DNA of 64,000 nucleotides from Bacteroidales bacterium UBA6401. GTDB taxonomy: Bacteria > Bacteroidota > Bacteroidia > Bacteroidales > UBA932. Below the pieces are notes generated by a model. That model was not told the origin of the DNA. It was given only the letters and a program-made list of their open reading frames with translations, and did not search any database. The translations under genes were made by a program, and so were the position numbers. The stretch covers positions 1 to 64,000 of the forward strand of contig DJPX01000021.1 in the NCBI GenBank assembly GCA_002438635.1. The letters run 5' to 3'. Positions 16,643-26,007 of the stretch are shown in pieces. The first letter of the stretch is position 1. Each line of letters begins with the position of its first letter.

Positions 16643-19345
16643 ATGCGCGAAGATTACGAAGACATAATTGAAGAAGATAACGACGAAGAACTTAATGAGG
16701 CGCCTCTCGAGGGGGAAGGTTCTGACGGACGATTCGACAAATTGCTAGAAAGCGACTCTAAGAAATACAAACTTTCCGGCATGTTCAAGGAATGGTATCT
16801 GGACTATGCGTCCTATGTCATTCTTCACCGCGCCGTACCCCATATAGTAGATGGACTAAAGCCTGTCCAACGTCGCGTTCTTCACGCTATGTTCAAGGTA
16901 GATAATGGCTCGTACACTAAAGTAGCCACACTCGTGGGTGAAGCAATGAAGTATCACCCACACGGCGATGCATCCATATTGGGAGCGATGGTTCAGATTG
17001 GCCAAAAGGGATTTGCCATTGACTGCCAAGGAAACTGGGGAAACATACTTACTGGCGATGCCAATGCCGCACCGCGTTACATAGAAGCCAGACTAAGCAA
17101 ATTTGCCAAGGAAGTAGTCTTCGACCCTCGAATCACCAACTGGATGAACAGCTACGATGGTCGAAATCAAGAACCCACCGAGCTTCCGGTAAGATTTCCA
17201 TTGCTACTGGCCCAAGGGACCGAAGGAATCGGGGTCGGTATGTCATCGCGCATTCTTCCACATAACTTCAACGAACTTATAGATGCGTCCATCTGCATTC
17301 TTAAGAACGAGCCGTACGAAATTTACCCAGATTTTCCAACTGGAGGTTATGCCGATTGCTCGAAATACATGCAGGGAAGGCGTGGAGGTTCCGTAAGAAT
17401 TAGGGCCAAGGTAGAAAAAGTAGATAAAAATACTATCTCCATTACCGATATTCCATACGGAAAAACAACAAAAATACTTACCGAATCCATACTCAAAGCC
17501 AAGGATAAGGGTAAGATAAAACTAAAGAATATCGAAGACCTTACAACAGATAAGGTAAAGATAATAATTCATCTTCCGTCCGATGTCTCTCCAGATAAGA
17601 CGATAGATGCATTATATGCATTTACTGATTGCGAAACCACTATCACGCCTAACGCCTGTGTAATAGTGGATAACAAGCCTGCTTTCCTCTCAGTGCACGA
17701 TATACTGGAATATAGCACCCAGCATACAAAAGATCTATTACTCGCACAGCTCCAGTTTAGGTTAAACGAGTTAGAAAATAATTGGCATTATACTTCACTG
17801 GAAAGAATCTTCTTCGAAAATAAAGTATATAAGATACTCGAAGAAGATTTCGAGAGTTGGGATGCGCAGAAAGAGGCCATTCTAAACAGAATGAAGGAGT
17901 ACGAGAGATCTCTTCGCCGTGAAATATCTATGGAAGACATAGACAAACTCGTGGACAAGCCTGTAAGAAAACTCTCAAAATTCGACACGAAAGTTCTCGA
18001 CGAAAAATTACTTGCCATAGAAAGCGAGATTTCGGAAGTACATCACGATATAGACCATATCGTGGAATTCACTATAGATTGGTTCACACACCTAAAACAA
18101 ACATACGGAGACAAATTCCCTAGGCTGACCGAAATAACAGGATTTGAAACCATAACCGCCCAAAAAGTCATAAACAACAATGCAAAACTTTATGCAAATC
18201 TAGAAAAAGGATTCGTGGGCATGTCCTTGAAAAAGGATGACAATGGGACATATATTTGTGATTGTTCCGATCTATCGGAAGTAATAGTAATCCGAAAAGA
18301 TGGGAAGTTCAAAGTATCCAAGATCACAGATAAGGCCTATTTCGGAGAAAATCTGCTTTATGTAGGACTATTCAACCGAGGCGACAATCGCACCATCTAC
18401 AATGTAATCTATCGAATGGGTAAGACAAGCATATACTATGCTAAACGCTTTGCCATAACATCGATTACACGAGATAAAGAATATGATATAACCACCGGAG
18501 ATGAAGGTTCGCAAATAGTATGGCTAAGCGTTAATCACAACGGAGAGGCAGAGACAGTTAAAATCCAGCTCAAGCCCAAAGCGAAAATCAAAAAAATGGT
18601 TTTCGAATATGACTTCAGCACTCTAGCCATCAAAGGAAGATCGTCTCGAGGGAACTTGGTTAGTAAAAATGTCATTCATAAGATAAGTCTTAAATCGGCC
18701 GGGGTATCGACGATTGCAGGGAAAGATATTTGGTACGATGCGGATATCCAGAAACTGAATGATGAACAAAGAGGACTCTATTTAGGAGCCTTCGGAACCG
18801 ATGACAAGGTTCTGGCTATTTTCAAAAATGGCACATTCTACACAACTTCATTCGATGTTTCTAACCGATATCCGGGAGATTTACTTAAAATAGAGAAATT
18901 CGACCCGAATAAGACATACACGGCGCTCTATTACGATGGGGCATCAAAGACTTACTATGTTAAGAGATTTTCCTTTATCTTAAGCGACAATACTCCTATG
19001 AGTTTTATTTCCGAACACCCTAAATCAAGACTTGTTGCTTTAAGCGAAGATACTCGTCCACAATATCTTGTGATATTCGGCGGCAAATCAGAACATAGAG
19101 AGCCGGAAGCTGTGGATGCGTCCGCTTGGATTGCAAAAAAAGGCATAAGCGCTAAAGGTAAAAAGTGTCACGATAGAGAGATCAAAGAAGTAAAATTCAT
19201 AGAGCCACTAGAGGAAGAAGAAAACGCAGCCTTAGATAGCGAGGAAAAAGATAATTCACCCATCGTCAATTCTATCTTAAATGAGGAAGCTGACACTCCT
19301 TTGGATAGTTCTGACGAGAATATTGAAGAACCGACTTTATTTTGA
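16643..19345 (+). CDS. parC: DNA topoisomerase IV subunit A
   Basis: The 900-residue type IIA topoisomerase subunit breaks and rejoins DNA during decatenation. The catalytic tyrosine is Y146 in AAPRYIEARL, and the QRRVLHAM and KYHPHGD motifs lie upstream. The coiled coil and C-terminal beta-pinwheel follow. The pinwheel lacks a clear GyrA box (QRRGGKG-like), which favours ParC over GyrA. The acidic tail (about 845-900) is low in complexity. The partner parE is not in the window. The stop codon TGA overlaps the TTG start of aroK. Confidence 0.9.
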   Translation: MREDYEDIIEEDNDEELNEAPLEGEGSDGRFDKLLESDSKKYKLSGMFKEWYLDYASYVILHRAVPHIVDGLKPVQRRVLHAMFKVDNGSYTKVATLVGEAMKYHPHGDASILGAMVQIGQKGFAIDCQGNWGNILTGDANAAPRYIEARLSKFAKEVVFDPRITNWMNSYDGRNQEPTELPVRFPLLLAQGTEGIGVGMSSRILPHNFNELIDASICILKNEPYEIYPDFPTGGYADCSKYMQGRRGGSVRIRAKVEKVDKNTISITDIPYGKTTKILTESILKAKDKGKIKLKNIEDLTTDKVKIIIHLPSDVSPDKTIDALYAFTDCETTITPNACVIVDNKPAFLSVHDILEYSTQHTKDLLLAQLQFRLNELENNWHYTSLERIFFENKVYKILEEDFESWDAQKEAILNRMKEYERSLRREISMEDIDKLVDKPVRKLSKFDTKVLDEKLLAIESEISEVHHDIDHIVEFTIDWFTHLKQTYGDKFPRLTEITGFETITAQKVINNNAKLYANLEKGFVGMSLKKDDNGTYICDCSDLSEVIVIRKDGKFKVSKITDKAYFGENLLYVGLFNRGDNRTIYNVIYRMGKTSIYYAKRFAITSITRDKEYDITTGDEGSQIVWLSVNHNGEAETVKIQLKPKAKIKKMVFEYDFSTLAIKGRSSRGNLVSKNVIHKISLKSAGVSTIAGKDIWYDADIQKLNDEQRGLYLGAFGTDDKVLAIFKNGTFYTTSFDVSNRYPGDLLKIEKFDPNKTYTALYYDGASKTYYVKRFSFILSDNTPMSFISEHPKSRLVALSEDTRPQYLVIFGGKSEHREPEAVDASAWIAKKGISAKGKKCHDREIKEVKFIEPLEEEENAALDSEEKDNSPIVNSILNEEADTPLDSSDENIEEPTLF

Positions 19346-19863
19346 TTATTAGTTTAACCGGTTTTATGGGCTCTGGCAAGAGCAGCGTGGGAGTTAGACT
19401 CGCCACCTGCTTGGGCTATGAATTTATCGATTTAGACTACTATATAGAAAAAAAGATTGGCCTTTCAATAGATGAAATATTTAAGGAGCAAGGCGAAGAC
19501 GGATTTAGGGCAATAGAAGCAGAAGCATTAAGGGATGTAGTGATAATGCACAAGCTCACTGCAGAAAATCTGGTTCTTGCACTTGGAGGTGGAACACTTT
19601 CAATAGGGGGTGTTACTCATCTCATATTTGAAGACACTACCTGCGTGTATCTAAAAGCAAACGAAGAGACTTTAAAAAGAAGAATTGAAAAAAGTGACAA
19701 CAAGATAAGGCCTTTATGGGACACGGAAACTCTTTCGCAATTATATAAATCAAGAAAGGATTTATATGAATCTGCGCCTATCTGTGTAGAAACTGACGAC
19801 CTTAGCGAAGAGGAAGTGGCCGAGAAAGTGGCAAAACTGATTAAAAAGGAGCATTCCATATGA
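19342..19863 (+). CDS. aroK: Shikimate kinase
   Basis: The 173-residue kinase phosphorylates shikimate in chorismate synthesis. It has the P-loop GFMGSGKSS at residues 7-15, the shikimate-binding DLDYYIEKKIG at about 31-41 and GGGTL at about 85-89. The start is TTG at 19342, fused to the parC stop (TTGA). The only later ATG (residue 9) would cut the P-loop, so the TTG is well supported. The second shikimate gene, aroE, is at 26804. Confidence 0.93.
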   Translation: MIISLTGFMGSGKSSVGVRLATCLGYEFIDLDYYIEKKIGLSIDEIFKEQGEDGFRAIEAEALRDVVIMHKLTAENLVLALGGGTLSIGGVTHLIFEDTTCVYLKANEETLKRRIEKSDNKIRPLWDTETLSQLYKSRKDLYESAPICVETDDLSEEEVAEKVAKLIKKEHSI

Positions 19864-21617
19864 TAAAAGAAAGCAAATGGGTTCTTAAGGAAGCCTCTGA
19901 CAGAGAAAGTGTTGAGAGACTGAGCACAGAAATAGGCATTGACAAGGTGCTTGCCGACCTTTTGCTAAAACGTGGAATAGACTCCATCGAAAAAGCAAGA
20001 GCTTTCTTTAAACCTAACCTCGATAACCTGCATGATCCATTTCTAATGAAAGATATGGATATGGCTGTTGAACGCCTGCATAAAGCCATAGCCTATAACG
20101 AAAAAATAATGATTTATGGAGACTACGATGTAGATGGAACTACAGCCGTGGCTCTGTTATATTCATTCATAAGCCGATTCACAAAAAATCTTGATTTTTA
20201 CATCCCGGATAGATACAACGAAGGGTATGGGGTCTCCAACAAAGGAATAGATTACGCCGCCGACTCAGGAGTAAATCTAATCATAACCGTGGACTGCGGC
20301 ATAAAAGCGGTGGAAAAAGTAGAAAAGGCTAATTCACTAGGGATAGATGTCATTATATGTGACCACCATCTTTCAGATGAAAAACTACCGCCTGCAGTTG
20401 CAGTGCTCGACCCCAAAAGGGATGACTGCCATTACCCGTTCGACGACCTGTCCGGTTGCGGAGTGGGGTTTAAATTGGCCCAAGCCTATAGCCAAACATA
20501 CGGTGTAGAATTCAACTCTCTTCTCCCGCTACTTGACCTACTTGTTGTCAGTATAGCCTCTGACCTTGTAAGTATGACAGGCGAAAACAGGGTTCTTGCC
20601 TATTATGGACTTAAAATTCTAAATGCAAACCCACGCAAAGGATTGGCAGCCATGATAGAGTTGTCCGCACTAGAGCCGGGACATCTTACGATTGACGATA
20701 TAGTGTTTAAGATTGGCCCGCGAATTAATGCGGCAGGGCGTATGGAGACGGGACGATTGGCAGTGGAACTACTTACTGCTCAAAGCCAAGAAGAAGCGCT
20801 ACGAATTGGCAAACAGATTAACAATAATAACAACGAGCGTAAAAGCATTGACCGCGAGATTACCCAAGAGGCCATAGAGATGGTAAACAGTGGGAAAGCA
20901 TTGGCCACAAAAAATGCAACCATCGTATATAATGAAAATTGGAATAAAGGTGTCGTAGGTATAGTGGCGTCCAGGCTAGTTGAAACATTTTTTAAACCCA
21001 CAGTAGTACTTACTAAATCCAACGGCTTTGTAACCGGTTCGGCTCGTAGTATTCAAGGATTTGACTTATATTCATCTATAGAAAGTTGCGCTGATCTTTT
21101 GGAAAATTTCGGTGGGCACATTTATGCAGCCGGGCTTACCATGAAAGAGGAAAATGTACAGGAGTTTGCCAAGCGTATGGATAAATTTGCAGAAGGAAAA
21201 ATAAGTAAAGAACTTACTACTCCGACTATCGAGATAGATGCAAAGATTAACTTAAGCCAGATCACTCCAAGATTTTTCCGTTTTCTAAAACAATTTCAAC
21301 CATTCGGTCCAGGTAATACCAATCCGGTATTTATGACTGAAGCGGTATGCGATGAAGGAAGAGGACGCAAAGTCGGAGCTGGCGGGAAGCATCTAAAACT
21401 AGACCTTATACAAGAAGACTATTCGGTGACCATCCCAGCCATTGCCTTTAATATGGACGAATACTTCGAGTATATCAGCGAAGGTAATCCCTTTGACGTA
21501 TGTTACTCCCTAGTAGAGAATTATTTCAGAGGGAATAGCAGCATTCAGATAAGAATCAAAGACATTAAAGAAAGACACGAAGAAATAATAAAAGATAACT
21601 ATGATACAAGAATTTAG
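19860..21617 (+). CDS. recJ: Single-strand DNA exonuclease RecJ
   Basis: The 585-residue 5'-3' exonuclease acts in recombination and mismatch repair. It has the DHH-family motifs: GDYDVDGTTA at about 81-90, ITVDCG, and CDHH with the following LSDEKLP. The DHHA1 part has GRMETGRLAVELL and GGHIYAAGLTM. The start overlaps the aroK stop (ATGA). The last 17 nt overlap lysS. Confidence 0.95.
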   Translation: MIKESKWVLKEASDRESVERLSTEIGIDKVLADLLLKRGIDSIEKARAFFKPNLDNLHDPFLMKDMDMAVERLHKAIAYNEKIMIYGDYDVDGTTAVALLYSFISRFTKNLDFYIPDRYNEGYGVSNKGIDYAADSGVNLIITVDCGIKAVEKVEKANSLGIDVIICDHHLSDEKLPPAVAVLDPKRDDCHYPFDDLSGCGVGFKLAQAYSQTYGVEFNSLLPLLDLLVVSIASDLVSMTGENRVLAYYGLKILNANPRKGLAAMIELSALEPGHLTIDDIVFKIGPRINAAGRMETGRLAVELLTAQSQEEALRIGKQINNNNNERKSIDREITQEAIEMVNSGKALATKNATIVYNENWNKGVVGIVASRLVETFFKPTVVLTKSNGFVTGSARSIQGFDLYSSIESCADLLENFGGHIYAAGLTMKEENVQEFAKRMDKFAEGKISKELTTPTIEIDAKINLSQITPRFFRFLKQFQPFGPGNTNPVFMTEAVCDEGRGRKVGAGGKHLKLDLIQEDYSVTIPAIAFNMDEYFEYISEGNPFDVCYSLVENYFRGNSSIQIRIKDIKERHEEIIKDNYDTRI

Positions 21618-23115
21618 CGAACAGGAACTTATCCGCAGGGAATCTCTTGCGAAACTAAGAGAACTCGGGATTGACCCTTATCCGGCCGCCCTTTATCCAG
21701 TAAACACAAATGCCGCTCAAATAGCTGCAGAGTTCGATCCTCAAAAAGGCAATTTTCAAGATGTCTGTATAGCAGGGCGCATAATGAGTCGCCGTATTAT
21801 GGGTGCCGCCTCTTTCGGTGAGATTCAAGACGAAAGTGGTAGAATTCAAATATATGTAAAACGAGATGAAATCTGCCCTGGAGAAGACAAAACCATGTAC
21901 AATACAGTATGGAAAAAACTGTTAGACATAGGTGATATAATCGGAGTGAAAGGATTTGCCTTTTATACTCAAACCGGCCAATTAAGCATTCATGCAAAGG
22001 AGATTACACTTTTAAGCAAATCGCTTCGCGTACTTCCTATTGTAAAGGAACTTGATGGCCAAGTATTCGATGCCTTTACCGACCCGGAGATGAGATATCG
22101 TCAAAGATATGTAGACCTCATCGTGAACCCTTCAGTGAGAGAAATCTTTATAAAAAGGGCTCAAATAATCGCTACTATGCGCGAATACTTTAACGCCGCC
22201 GGCTGCTTGGAAGTGGAAACCCCGATACTTCAAAGTATCCCCGGAGGAGCTACGGCACGCCCTTTCATAACACACCATAACGCTCTAGATATTCCACTAT
22301 ATCTTAGAATCGCTAACGAGCTCTACCTAAAACGCCTCATTGTAGGAGGATACAATGGCGTTTACGAATTTGCAAAGGATTTTCGTAACGAAGGCATGGA
22401 CAAAACCCATAACCCGGAGTTTACCTGCATGGAGATTTATGTAGCCTACAAAGACTATATATGGATGATGGACTTCATCGAAAAACTGCTCGAAAAAATC
22501 GCAATAAAAGTAAACGGAAGTACCAAAGTGAAGATAGGCGAGAATGAAGTCGATTTCGCTGGACCTTACCGCAGACTCCCTATTCTCGATGCCATCGAAG
22601 AGTATGCAGGAGTTAATGTAAAGGGCATGAATGAAGAACAACTCCGTGAGGTATGTAAAAATTTGCATGTAGAAGTGGAGCCGTCTTTCGGAAAAGGAAA
22701 ATTAATCGATGCCATCTTCGGTGAATACTGTGAAGACAAGCTCATCCAGCCTACCTTCGTAACCGACTATCCTGTCGAGATGTCGCCACTTACAAAGCGC
22801 CATCGTAATGACAGTTCGCTAACAGAACGGTTTGAACTCTTCGTAAACGGAAAGGAATTGGCCAATGCCTACTCCGAATTGAACGATCCTATAGACCAAT
22901 TAGAACGCTTCGAAGAACAAGCAGCGCTAAAAAGCAAAGGCGACGACGAGGCTATGTATATAGATATGGACTTCGTACGTGCTCTTGAATATGGAATGCC
23001 GCCGACCTCAGGACTAGGCATGGGAATAGATAGACTGACCATGTTCATGACTGGTCAAAGCACTATTCAAGACGTGCTGTTCTTCCCTCAGATGAGACCT
23101 GAAAAAATGAATTAA
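21601..23115 (+). CDS. lysS: Lysyl-tRNA synthetase, class II
   Basis: The 504-residue enzyme charges tRNA-Lys. The N-terminal OB-fold binds the anticodon (about 55-150). Class II motifs are present: motif 2 FRNEGMDKTHNPEFT at about 264-278 and motif 3 GLGMGIDRLTM near 480-490. It is the last gene of the exbB operon. Its 3' end overlaps the convergent gene at 23063 by 53 nt, and its likely terminator lies inside that gene. Confidence 0.97.
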   Translation: MIQEFSEQELIRRESLAKLRELGIDPYPAALYPVNTNAAQIAAEFDPQKGNFQDVCIAGRIMSRRIMGAASFGEIQDESGRIQIYVKRDEICPGEDKTMYNTVWKKLLDIGDIIGVKGFAFYTQTGQLSIHAKEITLLSKSLRVLPIVKELDGQVFDAFTDPEMRYRQRYVDLIVNPSVREIFIKRAQIIATMREYFNAAGCLEVETPILQSIPGGATARPFITHHNALDIPLYLRIANELYLKRLIVGGYNGVYEFAKDFRNEGMDKTHNPEFTCMEIYVAYKDYIWMMDFIEKLLEKIAIKVNGSTKVKIGENEVDFAGPYRRLPILDAIEEYAGVNVKGMNEEQLREVCKNLHVEVEPSFGKGKLIDAIFGEYCEDKLIQPTFVTDYPVEMSPLTKRHRNDSSLTERFELFVNGKELANAYSELNDPIDQLERFEEQAALKSKGDDEAMYIDMDFVRALEYGMPPTSGLGMGIDRLTMFMTGQSTIQDVLFFPQMRPEKMN

Positions 23116-23755
23116 GAGCCTCTTTTTTAGCCTCTTTAATAGCTTTAAAGTTGCGTTCCAAAAGCAGGAGCGCAACTTTTTCTTGTGCCCCCATAAAGCT
23201 GACATTCAGCGCCATAGCGCCGCCTAAAATACCACTAATATAACACTTTGACATTATCTGGCATACTATTCCACATATAGCAAGCGCATTAAGGGCCGTA
23301 TATTCGGCCCCTGGTAAAGGTTCTTCAACATATATAAAGCCGGCCGGTACGATAAAAGTTAATCCCATGGCTAACCACTCATTCTTAAGCGATGGCTTAT
23401 TTATAGTGATATCAACTCCGACTTCTTGAAGAAACGACATAGCCGTGTCATAATCCCCTACCATATATGCAAGCCAGGACTTTTTTACGCCAATCTCCTG
23501 TCTTCTTTCTGAAGGGACAGCGTATAATCTAACGCGATTCAATGTATTTAGGGAAGCAGCGTAGTCCCCGGCCTTCTCTAGCGCGATAGATTTAGCCCAT
23601 ATAGCTTCATTGAATTCTATGGGATTCTTCGCATAATAAGCATCTCTTTCACATAATGAAGCCATTACTCGAGGATTCTCCTCCGTTTGGGCTTTACTTG
23701 AAAAGACTACGCACAGGAACGTGAATGTTAAACACGATAGTTTGATTCTGAGCAT
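23063..23755 (-). CDS. Secreted repeat protein with hydrophobic C-terminal hairpins, unknown function
   Basis: The 230-residue protein starts with a signal peptide (MLRIKLSCLTFTFLCVVFSSKAQ). Helical TPR-like repeats follow at about 45-120 (KSIALEKAGDYAASLNTL). A hydrophobic part with LTFIVPAGFIYVEEPLPG is at about 130-190, and a charged helical tail ends it. It has the same plan as the upstream gene (signal peptide, repeats, then a VPGxGxFYxG-like hairpin), so the two may be paralogues. Its start overlaps that gene by 62 nt and its end overlaps lysS by 53 nt. I do not recognise a named family. Confidence 0.7.
   Translation of the reverse strand: MLRIKLSCLTFTFLCVVFSSKAQTEENPRVMASLCERDAYYAKNPIEFNEAIWAKSIALEKAGDYAASLNTLNRVRLYAVPSERRQEIGVKKSWLAYMVGDYDTAMSFLQEVGVDITINKPSLKNEWLAMGLTFIVPAGFIYVEEPLPGAEYTALNALAICGIVCQIMSKCYISGILGGAMALNVSFMGAQEKVALLLLERNFKAIKEAKKEALNSFFQVSSEGRTARLE
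23147..23183 (+). terminator. Intrinsic terminator of lysS, inside the convergent gene
   Basis: AAAGTTGCG (23147-23155) pairs with CGCAACTTT (23171-23179), with a 15-nt loop and a following TTTTTCTT run. It lies 32 nt after the lysS stop and is also coding sequence of the minus-strand gene 23063-23755. Confidence 0.6.
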
Positions 23756-24782
23756 TTTTCAAATAATCATTATATAAACCCACTGATATATAACTACCAT
23801 AGATATTACTTATATGCAGTAAAGAAGCCAAGGTAGTAAAAAGTATTGTCCGCCAATCCTTTGCCCCCACCTTCACCCAGCTTTCCACTGCAAAGGCAGT
23901 AAAGGATGCGCCTAACAGTAACGATGCTGCTCCCTCACCATAATTTCCCACATAGAATTTACCTAAGCCCGGGACTACCGCAGATAAGCCTGCCGCCACC
24001 CAAGGGCTTTTCCCCTTCTCGACAAATCTCTGCTTATATATATCGTCAAAAACTTTTTCACCATCTTTCATAGTGTATGAGCTATAGGTAAAAGCCTTAC
24101 TATAATACTTATACCCCTCTCTATCATCTTCCAATAGACTTATGGCTGCAAGTTCGTAATTCAGCAATTCAACTCTCTCTCCTTTATAAGTACTAAGAAT
24201 AGACTTGGCCTCAGTATAATTATTTTGATAAACATCGCAGACCGCAGCATAAAAAACTGAAGGCTCAAAAAAAGTAGAGGTCTCAGGCACGTTCTTAAAA
24301 TAACCCGAAGCCTGCTGCAAACCGCCTGAAGTATATAAAGACAGTCCTTTGTAATAGTCAAGCGTATCTGAAGGAGCGATATTAACCCCAAAGAGATAAT
24401 ACACTGCATCAGAGGATAGATTATTCCCTATTAAATATCTGATAAACTCTTCGTCTTCAGAGAGGCTTCGATACTCTCCTCTCGGAACCAACCCATCTAG
24501 TTGAAAAACACTAAAACTAGACGATACCTCCATAGGGCCAAAAATATCTTCATGTATCAGCCCATCTTCCCTAAAATAGTGACAGCCGGCTAGGCCAATC
24601 TGCGTGTCTCGCACCACCCTATCTGTAGTGGCCAAAATAGCGCACACAAGACCTTTTTCTTTTACTGCCTGCTTGAAAAACTCAGTGTGGGATGGAGTAA
24701 ATCTGGAAATCCTGCCATAAGACAGAGTTGAAAGCAAAAGAAAAGCCACACAGGTACAAAAAATTCGCGCACTACGTGTCAT
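23694..24782 (-). CDS. Secreted TPR-like protein with a DUF5683-like membrane hairpin
   Basis: The 362-residue protein has a signal peptide (about 1-23), TPR-like helices at about 140-235 (DYYKGLSLYTSGGLQQASGYF), and a C-terminal membrane part at about 258-330 that starts with AAGLSAVVPGLGKFYVGNYG. The PGxGxFYxG signature resembles the DUF5683 and TM2 hairpins found in Bacteroidota envelope proteins. It overlaps the LolA-like gene by 4 nt (ATGA) and the next gene by 62 nt. The function is unknown. Confidence 0.7.
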   Translation of the reverse strand: MTRSARIFCTCVAFLLLSTLSYGRISRFTPSHTEFFKQAVKEKGLVCAILATTDRVVRDTQIGLAGCHYFREDGLIHEDIFGPMEVSSSFSVFQLDGLVPRGEYRSLSEDEEFIRYLIGNNLSSDAVYYLFGVNIAPSDTLDYYKGLSLYTSGGLQQASGYFKNVPETSTFFEPSVFYAAVCDVYQNNYTEAKSILSTYKGERVELLNYELAAISLLEDDREGYKYYSKAFTYSSYTMKDGEKVFDDIYKQRFVEKGKSPWVAAGLSAVVPGLGKFYVGNYGEGAASLLLGASFTAFAVESWVKVGAKDWRTILFTTLASLLHISNIYGSYISVGLYNDYLKNAQNQTIVFNIHVPVRSLFK

Positions 24783-25492
24783 TTATTTTTACTGGCCGTT
24801 AAATCCATAGGCTTCGCATCTTCAGGAACCTTGAAATCGAACATGGAATCCGTTCCGTCCAGAACCAGATTAGAATAGATAGTTCGTACTATAGTGGAAT
24901 CCTTAGACGAATTATAAATAATCTCCGTGCTTCTAAAAGGGAAAGGACTATATCCTACCATTTTGTAATTAGAATAATATACTTTAACTGAAATATGTCC
25001 ATCTTCAGTCAAAGCTTCACTATAAATAGGAAGATACTCACTATTATATACGATCTGCGCCCGCGGTGGAAACCCTTCTCGTTTAGTTTTATACGATTTT
25101 TTCATCATCCCATCCTCAAGACTTTCTGTCCTCTCAAGTGTATATCCAGAAAGCGAAAGACCCAAATCGTCCATTCTTCCCGCAAGAAATATAGAAAGCA
25201 ATTCATCCGTGGAACTAATCGTGCGAGAATTATCTACATATACTTCGTTAGTGCGAGGAAAGAAAAACTGACATTCTCCCATAATATCAGTTTCCATCAC
25301 ATACTCCATCGGAGTATGAAAACAAATTACCAAGCGTCCATTGTTAGAACAATAGACGCTTTTGGTAACTGTCGTTACATTTTTTCCCGTTAAAGTCTTG
25401 ACCTCAACATCGGCAGAAATGCGCCTTTGAGCAAATCCCCCTTCCGAAATTAAAAGAAAAGCTAAAAGGAAAATATGTTTTAATAATTTCAA
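24779..25492 (-). CDS. LolA-like periplasmic lipoprotein-carrier-type protein
   Basis: The 237-residue protein begins with a signal peptide (MKLLKHIFLLAFLLISEGGFAQ). The rest is beta-rich with alternating hydrophobics (NGRLVICFHTPMEYVMETD, then EVYVDNSRTISSTDE and IYSNLVLDGTDSMFDFKVPE). This layout fits the LolA/LolB-like fold that carries lipids or lipoproteins through the periplasm. The family call is by pattern only. It lies 8 nt after the TM2 gene and overlaps the next one. Confidence 0.65.
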   Translation of the reverse strand: MKLLKHIFLLAFLLISEGGFAQRRISADVEVKTLTGKNVTTVTKSVYCSNNGRLVICFHTPMEYVMETDIMGECQFFFPRTNEVYVDNSRTISSTDELLSIFLAGRMDDLGLSLSGYTLERTESLEDGMMKKSYKTKREGFPPRAQIVYNSEYLPIYSEALTEDGHISVKVYYSNYKMVGYSPFPFRSTEIIYNSSKDSTIVRTIYSNLVLDGTDSMFDFKVPEDAKPMDLTASKNK

Positions 25493-25500
25493 TTCTAGAA

Positions 25501-25923
25501 CTATATAATATTAGCCCACATTAGCCAACGAGGGTTATTACAATACTGCCCTATATTATTATCTAATACGCCGAGAAGCAAACATACCCAATCGACCACA
25601 TAAACGATACCGAATCCCATACCTGTCACAATATTAAGAATGACGGCAAGAGCAGATGTACCCATATACATACGGTGAACAGCAAGCCAGCTAGTTACAG
25701 GGATAACTGCAAGCACAAAAGCAATAATAGGCTGCGTATCATTACCGAACTTGATAGTAGGATCTTGAAGACCAGGAGTTGCAGCCTCCAAAGACATAGG
25801 AGTAACTTCAACTGCGCTCTCGATCATAGCGTCTATTCCTTGCTCATCAATTGAATAATTTGCTGCAGACGCAGCGATGCTCATGCCAACTATGGCAGCA
25901 ATGCATAAGATTAATTTTTTCAT
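25501..25923 (-). CDS. TM2-domain membrane protein
   Basis: The 140-residue protein has a signal peptide (about 1-20), a short polar region and two transmembrane helices at about 67-130. The turn between them holds the TM2-type AVHRMYMG sequence (usually GxHRFYLG), and the second helix ends in YVVDWVCLLLG. TM2 proteins are small membrane proteins with no settled function. It is the first gene of the four-gene minus-strand unit that ends at 23063. Confidence 0.75.
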   Translation of the reverse strand: MKKLILCIAAIVGMSIAASAANYSIDEQGIDAMIESAVEVTPMSLEAATPGLQDPTIKFGNDTQPIIAFVLAVIPVTSWLAVHRMYMGTSALAVILNIVTGMGFGIVYVVDWVCLLLGVLDNNIGQYCNNPRWLMWANII

Positions 25924-25971
25924 TTTACTGTTGGTTTATAATAAAATTAATGTTTTAGTTCACATTTTGAG

Positions 25972-25979
25972 CAAATATA
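25972..25979 (-). promoter_or_regulatory. -7 element of the TM2/LolA-like operon
   Basis: TATATTTG (minus strand, 25979-25972) matches TAnnTTTG. No clear -33 TTTG is seen at the right distance. The leader to the ATG at 25923 would be about 45 nt. Confidence 0.5.
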
Positions 25980-26007
25980 AGTATTTTTACCATAAAAAAC
26001 GAGATTT

